Shown piece after piece: positions 6,922-10,892 of a stretch of DNA of 10,892 nucleotides. Origin of the DNA: SIG291 sp045543455 (GTDB lineage Bacteria; Bacillota; Clostridia; Lachnospirales; Lachnospiraceae). The stretch's first letter is position 1; the number at the start of each line of letters is the position of its first letter. Under the pieces are notes generated by a model, which saw nothing but the letters and a program-made list of their open reading frames with translations, ran no database searches and was not told the origin of the DNA. Position numbers and translations under genes: made by a program. Location of the stretch: positions 1 through 10,892 of the forward strand of contig JAZQMK010000052.1 of assembly GCA_045543455.1 (NCBI GenBank), written 5' to 3'.

Positions 6922-6949
6922 ATTATATCATAGTAAATTGTAAAAGCAA
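6922..6949 (-). promoter_or_regulatory. Extended -10 promoter of the protease operon
   Basis: The minus strand has a perfect TATAAT (6922-6927) preceded by TGA, giving the extended -10 TGATATAAT. A weak -35 TTGCTT (6944-6949) lies 16 bases upstream. Predicted transcription start is about 6915, about ten bases ahead of the ribosome site. Confidence 0.7.
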
Positions 6950-6967
6950 CAAATTTTGTCAATTTCA

Positions 6968-6996
6968 TTGCCATATCTTTAAAAAAATGATACAAT
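6968..6996 (+). promoter_or_regulatory. Extended -10 promoter of the paaK-iorAB operon
   Basis: TTGCCA (6968-6973) and TACAAT (6991-6996) are 17 bases apart and the -10 is extended by TGA (6988-6990). Transcription should start near 7003, with the AGGAGGT ribosome site at 7017-7023. The promoter stands back to back with the protease promoter; the two -35 boxes are 18 bases apart. No obvious operator lies between them. Confidence 0.7.
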
Positions 6997-7030
6997 AATC
7001 CTAATTATACTCATTTAGGAGGTCAGCACA

Positions 7031-8338
7031 ATGATATGGTCAAAAGAAGAAACTATGTCCCGCAGCGAAATTGAAGCAATTCAGCTTGAACGTTTACAGC
7101 AAACCGTTGCGTACATATATGAAAAAGTTAAGCCATACAGAGACAAAATGGACGCCGTTGGTATAAAACCAGAAGACATCAAATCCCTTGATGATTTAAA
7201 GAAGCTTCCATTTACAAACAAGTCCGATTTTAGAGACAATTATCCTACCGGACTTTTTGCCGTTGATAAGCACGACTTAGTAAGAGTTCATGCTTCATCA
7301 GGTACAACAGGAAAGCCAACTATCGTTGGTTATACCAAAAATGATTTAGAGGTTTGGAAGAACAATGTTTCAAGAATCGCCTGTGCAGGCGGTGCTACAA
7401 GCAAAGATATTGCACAGATTTCCTTTGGTTACGGTATGTTTACCGGTGCCTTAGGCTTGCACGCAGGACTTGAAAATATCGGTGTTACAATTCTTCCTAC
7501 ATCTACAGGCAACACAGAAAAGCAGTTAATGTTTATGCAGGATATGGAGACAACAATGCTTATTGCAACACCTTCCTATGCCTTAAGAATAGGTGAAGTT
7601 GCTAAGCAGATGGGCATTGATCCACAAAAGGATTTAAAGCTTAGAATCGGTCTTTTTGGCAGTGAGCTTATGACAGAACCTATGCGTGAAGAAATCTACA
7701 AGTTATATGGTAAGGATTTCAAATGTACACAAAACTACGGTATGAGTGAGCTTTGTGGTCCCGGCGTATCAGGCGAATGTGAATACCTTTGCGGTATGCA
7801 CGTTAACGAAGATTATTTCATTCCTGAAATTATTGATTCCGAAACAGGCGAGGTACTTCCTCCAGGTTCAAAGGGCGAATTGGTTATTACCTGCCTTTGC
7901 AAGGAAGCTCTTCCACTTATCAGATATCGTACAAAGGACATTTCAAGACTTAACTACGAGCCTTGTAAATGTGGCCGTACAACAGTAAGAATGGAAAACA
8001 TTATGGGACGTGCCGACGATATGTTAAAGATTCGTGGTGTAAACGTATTCCCTGGCCAGATTGAAGAAGTTCTTCTAAAGATTGATGAAATCGGTCCACA
8101 TTACGAGATTCTTTTAGAGAGAGAAAACTACTTAGACAGAATGACTATTTCCGTTGAGCTTGCAGATGAGTCAATCCTTGATTCCTACGCAAGACTTAGC
8201 GAACTCGAAAAACGTATAAAATCAAACCTTCGTACAATTTTAGGTCTTGATGCCAACATCAAGCTTGTTGCACCACAGACTTTAAAGCGTTTTGAAGGCA
8301 AAGCAAAAAGAGTAACTGATTTGAGAAAGGATAAATAA
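7031..8338 (+). CDS. paaK: Phenylacetate-CoA ligase (aryl-acetate:CoA ligase, AMP-forming), 435 aa
   Basis: A full-length member of the PaaK branch of adenylate-forming enzymes, which make aryl-acetyl-CoA from an aryl acetate, ATP and CoA. Visible signatures are the P-loop-like SSGTTGKPT (residues 89-97), YGMSE (236-240), RYRTKD (298-303), the hinge region GRADDMLKIRGVNVFP (326-341) and the C-terminal GKAKR with the probable catalytic Lys424. Cys250, His257 and the pair Cys312/Cys314 are placed so that they could bind a metal, as reported for some PaaK relatives. The ATG follows AGGAGGT at 7 bases, so the start is secure. It is first in an operon with iorA (2-base gap) and iorB, which implies that its aryl-acetyl-CoA is shared with the oxidoreductase. 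The exact aryl substrate (phenyl-, 4-hydroxyphenyl- or indole-acetate) cannot be told from sequence. Confidence 0.93.
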   Translation: MIWSKEETMSRSEIEAIQLERLQQTVAYIYEKVKPYRDKMDAVGIKPEDIKSLDDLKKLPFTNKSDFRDNYPTGLFAVDKHDLVRVHASSGTTGKPTIVGYTKNDLEVWKNNVSRIACAGGATSKDIAQISFGYGMFTGALGLHAGLENIGVTILPTSTGNTEKQLMFMQDMETTMLIATPSYALRIGEVAKQMGIDPQKDLKLRIGLFGSELMTEPMREEIYKLYGKDFKCTQNYGMSELCGPGVSGECEYLCGMHVNEDYFIPEIIDSETGEVLPPGSKGELVITCLCKEALPLIRYRTKDISRLNYEPCKCGRTTVRMENIMGRADDMLKIRGVNVFPGQIEEVLLKIDEIGPHYEILLERENYLDRMTISVELADESILDSYARLSELEKRIKSNLRTILGLDANIKLVAPQTLKRFEGKAKRVTDLRKDK

Positions 8339-8340
8339 CA

Positions 8341-10083
8341 ATGGCAGAAAAAGTAATTATGCTTGGCAATGAAGCCATCGCCCGCGGTGCATATGAAGCT
8401 GGCGTTAAGGTTTCAGCAGCCTACCCTGGTACTCCAAGTACCGAAATTAGCGAGTCAATCGTTAAATACAAAGATTCTATTTATTCAGAATGGTCACCTA
8501 ACGAAAAGGTAGCTATGGAAGTTGCAATCGGCGCTTCAATAAGCGGTGTAAGAGCTATGGCTTCAATGAAGCACGTTGGTGTAAATGTCGCAGCCGACCC
8601 ACTTTACACAGTTTCATACATAGGCGTTAACGGTGGTCTTGTACTTGTTGCAGCTGACGACCCAGGTCTTTACAGCTCACAAAACGAGCAGGATTCACGC
8701 ATGATTGGCCGTGCAGCAGGCATTCCTGTAATTGAGCCATCAACAAGTGCAGAAGCTAAAGAATTTATGAAATATGCTTACGAAATAAGCGAAAAATATG
8801 ACACTCCAGTTATTTTAAGAACAACAACAAGACTTGCTCACTCACAAGGTTTAGTAGAGCTTTGCGATAGAGTTGAAGTTGAAGATAAGGTATATGAAAG
8901 AAACATTGCTAAATACTGTATGATGCCTGCTAACGCTAAGGCTCGTCATTTAAATGTAGAAGCAAGAACAAAAGCTATGATTGAAGATGGCGCTTCAATG
9001 CCAATCAACCGCGTTGAAATGAACGACACAAAGATTGGTGTTATCACAAGCGGTATCCCATACCAATACGTTAAGGAAGCTCTTCCTAACGCTTCAGTAT
9101 TAAAACTTGGTATGGTTCATCCACTTCCACGTAAGATGATTGAAGAATTTGCCGCAAAGGTTGATACTTTATACATCGTTGAAGAATTAGATCCTGTAAT
9201 TGAAGAACAGGTTAAATCATGGGGCATCAAAGCCATCGGTAAAGAAATATTTACAATTCAGGGTGAATATAGTGCAAATATGTTAAGAACAGCTATCTTA
9301 GGCGAAAAGCTTGACCTTGTAGCACCTGAAGTAGTTCCTAACAGACCACCTATCCTATGTCCTGGATGTCCACACAGAAGCGTATACTCAGTACTTAACA
9401 AATTAAAAATTCACGCTGCCGGAGATATCGGATGCTACACACTTGGTGCTGTTGCACCACTTAGCGTAGTAGATACAACAATCTGTATGGGTGCAAGTAT
9501 TTCTTCACTTCACGGTATGGAAAAGGCTAAGGGCAAAGACTACATCAAGAATTGGGTAGCTGTAATCGGCGATTCAACATTTTTACATACAGGCGTAAAC
9601 TCTCTTATGAACATGGTTTACAACAAGGGTACAGGAACTGTTATGATTCTTGACAACTCTACAACAGGTATGACAGGTCACCAAGACCACGCTGCAACAG
9701 GTAAGACATTAATGGGCGATGCAACCTACGCTATCGACATCCCTGGTCTTTGCCGTGCAATGGGAATCAAAAATGTTGTTGAAGTTAATGCATTTGACAT
9801 TGCAACACTTGAAAAGGTTGTTAAAGAAGAAGTTGCTAAAGACGAAGTATCTGTTATTATTACAAAGTCTCCATGTGTACTTCTTGACAAGTCAAAGAAG
9901 CCAACTTACATCGAGATACCTGATAAATGTAAAAAATGTGGTATGTGTATGAAACCAGGCTGCCCTGCAATGTCAAAGAATCCAGACGGCACAATCTCAA
10001 TCGACCAGACAATGTGTACTGGCTGTGGTTTATGCCAGACTCTTTGTAAATTTGATGCAATCAAGAAAGCAGGTGACAATTAA
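8341..10083 (+). CDS. iorA: Indolepyruvate:ferredoxin oxidoreductase, alpha subunit, 580 aa
   Basis: The catalytic subunit of the enzyme that converts aryl pyruvates, CoA and oxidised ferredoxin into aryl-acetyl-CoA, CO2 and reduced ferredoxin, or the reverse. The N-terminal pyrimidine-binding half contains GNEAIARGAYEAGV and AAYPGTPSTEI (about residues 9-36). The TPP-binding half contains CPGCPHRSVY (340-349), GDIGCYTLG (361-369), GDSTFLHTG (410-418) and LDNSTTGMTGHQDH (437-450). The C-terminus has two [4Fe-4S] sites: Cys530, 533, 536, 541 and Cys559, 562, 565, 569, all present. Length is near normal for the family (about 600). The ATG follows an AAAGGA site (8326-8331) that overlaps the end of paaK, so coupling is likely. 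Cytoplasmic, acting as a complex with the IorB encoded next door. No defect seen. Confidence 0.96.
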   Translation: MAEKVIMLGNEAIARGAYEAGVKVSAAYPGTPSTEISESIVKYKDSIYSEWSPNEKVAMEVAIGASISGVRAMASMKHVGVNVAADPLYTVSYIGVNGGLVLVAADDPGLYSSQNEQDSRMIGRAAGIPVIEPSTSAEAKEFMKYAYEISEKYDTPVILRTTTRLAHSQGLVELCDRVEVEDKVYERNIAKYCMMPANAKARHLNVEARTKAMIEDGASMPINRVEMNDTKIGVITSGIPYQYVKEALPNASVLKLGMVHPLPRKMIEEFAAKVDTLYIVEELDPVIEEQVKSWGIKAIGKEIFTIQGEYSANMLRTAILGEKLDLVAPEVVPNRPPILCPGCPHRSVYSVLNKLKIHAAGDIGCYTLGAVAPLSVVDTTICMGASISSLHGMEKAKGKDYIKNWVAVIGDSTFLHTGVNSLMNMVYNKGTGTVMILDNSTTGMTGHQDHAATGKTLMGDATYAIDIPGLCRAMGIKNVVEVNAFDIATLEKVVKEEVAKDEVSVIITKSPCVLLDKSKKPTYIEIPDKCKKCGMCMKPGCPAMSKNPDGTISIDQTMCTGCGLCQTLCKFDAIKKAGDN

Positions 10084-10655
10084 TGGAAACTAAAAATATT
10101 ATGATAGTTGGTGTAGGCGGTCAGGGTACTTTGCTTACAAGTAGAATTTTAGGCGGTCTTGCTATTGCTTCAAATTATGACGTTAAATTGTCAGAAGTTC
10201 ACGGTATGGCTCAAAGAGGCGGTAGCGTTGTAACATTTGTACGCTACGGTGAAAATGTTGCAGAACCTATCGTAGAAGAAGGCTGCGCAGACGTACTTAT
10301 CGCATTTGAACAATTAGAAGCTTTAAGATATGCACATTTCTTAAAGAAGGACGGCATTCTTATTACAAATACACAAAAAATTAATCCAATGCCAGTAGTA
10401 ATCGGTAACGCTACTTACCCAGACGATATCATTCCTAAGCTTGAATCAAAATACACTACATTTACAGTAGATGCAATGGAAGAAGCAATCAAGCTTGGCA
10501 ACTCAAGAGTATTTAACATCATCGTTCTTGGTATCGCTGCAAAGCATATGGATTTTACAAAGGAACAATGGCAAGAGGTTATCGCTAAGACAGTTCCACA
10601 AAAGACTGTAGATATTAACCTTAAGGCATTTGAAGTTGGGTATAATCTTCACTAA
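10083..10655 (+). CDS. iorB: Indolepyruvate:ferredoxin oxidoreductase, beta subunit, 190 aa
   Basis: The gamma-domain-like partner of IorA, needed for the complete 2-oxoacid:ferredoxin oxidoreductase. It starts with a nucleotide/CoA-binding-type GVGGQG (residues 10-15) and has the family signature SEVHGMAQRGG (37-47), followed by the usual small alpha/beta domain. Length is typical for IorB. Its ATG overlaps the TAA of iorA by one base (TAATG), behind an AGGTGA site (10071-10076), so the two subunits are translationally coupled and made in equal amounts. It is followed by a 127-base structured gap and then an ACT-domain gene in the same direction. Confidence 0.95.
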   Translation: METKNIMIVGVGGQGTLLTSRILGGLAIASNYDVKLSEVHGMAQRGGSVVTFVRYGENVAEPIVEEGCADVLIAFEQLEALRYAHFLKKDGILITNTQKINPMPVVIGNATYPDDIIPKLESKYTTFTVDAMEEAIKLGNSRVFNIIVLGIAAKHMDFTKEQWQEVIAKTVPQKTVDINLKAFEVGYNLH

Positions 10656-10663
10656 GTTATTTA

Positions 10664-10769
10664 GAAATTTGTGTCGGAGTCACAAATTTCGTTTATCGCA
10701 ATGCCAAATCTGATATTTGGCATGCGTTCTACGCATATGACTTGTCAAGACAAGTCATTTATGCTCCGA
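10664..10769 (+). promoter_or_regulatory. Compact multi-hairpin element with possible pseudoknot between iorB and the ACT gene
   Basis: Four inverted repeats are packed in about 105 bases. Hairpin 1 is a perfect 10-bp stem (10664-10673 with 10681-10690) and loop TCGGAGT. Hairpin 2 has a 9-bp stem (10701-10709 with 10715-10723), loop CTGAT, and a GC extension. Hairpin 3 is ATGCG-TTCTA-CGCAT (10722-10736). Hairpin 4 is a 10-base inverted repeat (10737-10746 with 10749-10758) whose stem can extend through GCAT/ATGC with a small bulge. The loop of hairpin 1 (TCGGAG, 10674-10679) is exactly complementary to CTCCGA (10764-10769), so either a pseudoknot or a closing stem round the whole element is possible. 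Hairpin 3 competes with the bases of 2 and 4. The element ends just before the ACT ribosome site. No known riboswitch class is recognised; a dispersed palindromic repeat is the main alternative. Confidence 0.65.
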
Positions 10770-10782
10770 GAAAGAGGTAATT

Positions 10783-10892
10783 ATGTTAAAACAGATTTCA
10801 GTTTTTGTTGAAAATCAGGCAGGAAGTCTTATGAATGTTACTTCTGCCTTAAAGGATAACAATATAAGTATTCGTGCCATAACCCCTGAATT
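10783..10892 (+). CDS. ACT-domain protein, 5' part only (at least 36 aa)
   Basis: The ATG at 10783 follows AGAGGT (10773-10778). The 36 visible residues (MLKQISVFVENQAGSL, then helix NVTSALKDNN, then ISIRAITPE) match the beta-alpha-beta start of an ACT domain, including the N/D-x-x-G turn (ENQAGSL) at the ligand-binding site. ACT domains bind amino acids and are often stand-alone in Firmicutes. Similar short proteins commonly follow paaK and ior genes in anaerobes (from general knowledge). It is probably a sensor of an aromatic or branched amino acid, or a subunit that regulates the enzymes encoded upstream. The rest of the gene lies beyond the window, so length and a second ACT repeat cannot be judged. 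Confidence 0.85.
   Translation, partial: MLKQISVFVENQAGSLMNVTSALKDNNISIRAITPE

Noticed and set aside
6455..6943. Plus-strand frame of 162 codons opposite the protease N-terminus
   Set aside because: It is the shadow of the Ala/Glu/Lys repeats (Ala/Phe/Ser-rich translation), with no ribosome site, and conflicts with the clearly real protease gene.
6957..6962. Perfect -35 TTGACA on the minus strand as the protease promoter -35
   Set aside because: It lies 29 bases from TATAAT and no acceptable -10 is found 16-18 bases downstream; the extended -10 with a weak -35 explains transcription better.
7746..7988. Out-of-frame reading frames inside paaK and iorA
   Set aside because: Shadows of conserved coding sequence, lacking ribosome sites and any family similarity.
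10664..10697. First hairpin after iorB as an intrinsic terminator of the operon
   Set aside because: The 10-bp stem is strong but is followed by GTTTATCG, not a U-run, and a further co-oriented gene follows; it fits better as part of the structured element.
1..10892. CRISPR arrays, tRNA, rRNA, insertion sequences or prophage genes
   Set aside because: No evenly spaced direct repeats with unique spacers, no cloverleaf or rRNA segments, and no transposase or integrase motifs were seen on either strand.

Overview
The window is AT-rich, with strong AGGAGG-type ribosome binding sites, tightly packed and translationally coupled genes, sigma-A-like promoters with extended -10 elements, and an anaerobe's ferredoxin-dependent 2-oxoacid oxidoreductase. 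Together these suggest an anaerobic low-GC Firmicute, most likely a Clostridia/Lachnospiraceae-type gut or rumen bacterium. This is inferred from gene content and style; no marker gene is present.

Left part, minus strand (about 1-2976): four overlapping genes read leftward and alternate between membrane-anchored extracytoplasmic proteins and polytopic permease-like proteins. In transcription order they are a 284-aa anchored protein, an ABC-2-type permease-like protein, a 177-aa anchored protein, and a second permease-like protein cut by the window edge. No ATP-binding subunit is visible; it may lie beyond position 1. Upstream is a likely promoter (3001-3029), and behind it four TTAAGA-like boxes at exact 11-bp spacing (3046-3084), the layout expected of an OmpR/PhoB-family response-regulator operator.

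Middle, minus strand (about 3087-6949): a three-gene operon with its own extended -10 promoter and a terminator. The first gene encodes a large membrane-tethered subtilase with an unusual order: cytoplasmic zinc ribbon, 11-residue Ala/Glu/Lys repeats, one transmembrane helix, propeptide-like region, S8 catalytic domain, two carboxypeptidase-regulatory-like beta domains and a DUF2135-like C-terminal domain. It is followed by a 74-aa unknown protein and a 151-aa anchored protein. The latter resembles the C-terminal half of a C39-like peptidase but appears to lack the catalytic Cys and His.

Right part, plus strand (6968-10892): a divergent operon encoding a phenylacetate-CoA ligase-like enzyme (paaK), the alpha and beta subunits of indolepyruvate:ferredoxin oxidoreductase (iorA, iorB), and the start of an ACT-domain protein. 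Together the enzymes would interconvert aryl pyruvates, aryl-acetyl-CoA and aryl acetates, coupled to ferredoxin. The ACT protein suggests amino-acid sensing. Between iorB and the ACT gene is a compact, highly structured stretch (10664-10769) with several strong hairpins and a possible loop pseudoknot. It is either a structured leader RNA or a copy of a palindromic intergenic repeat.

There is no tRNA, rRNA, CRISPR array or recognisable insertion sequence, and no gene-free stretch longer than about 155 bases.
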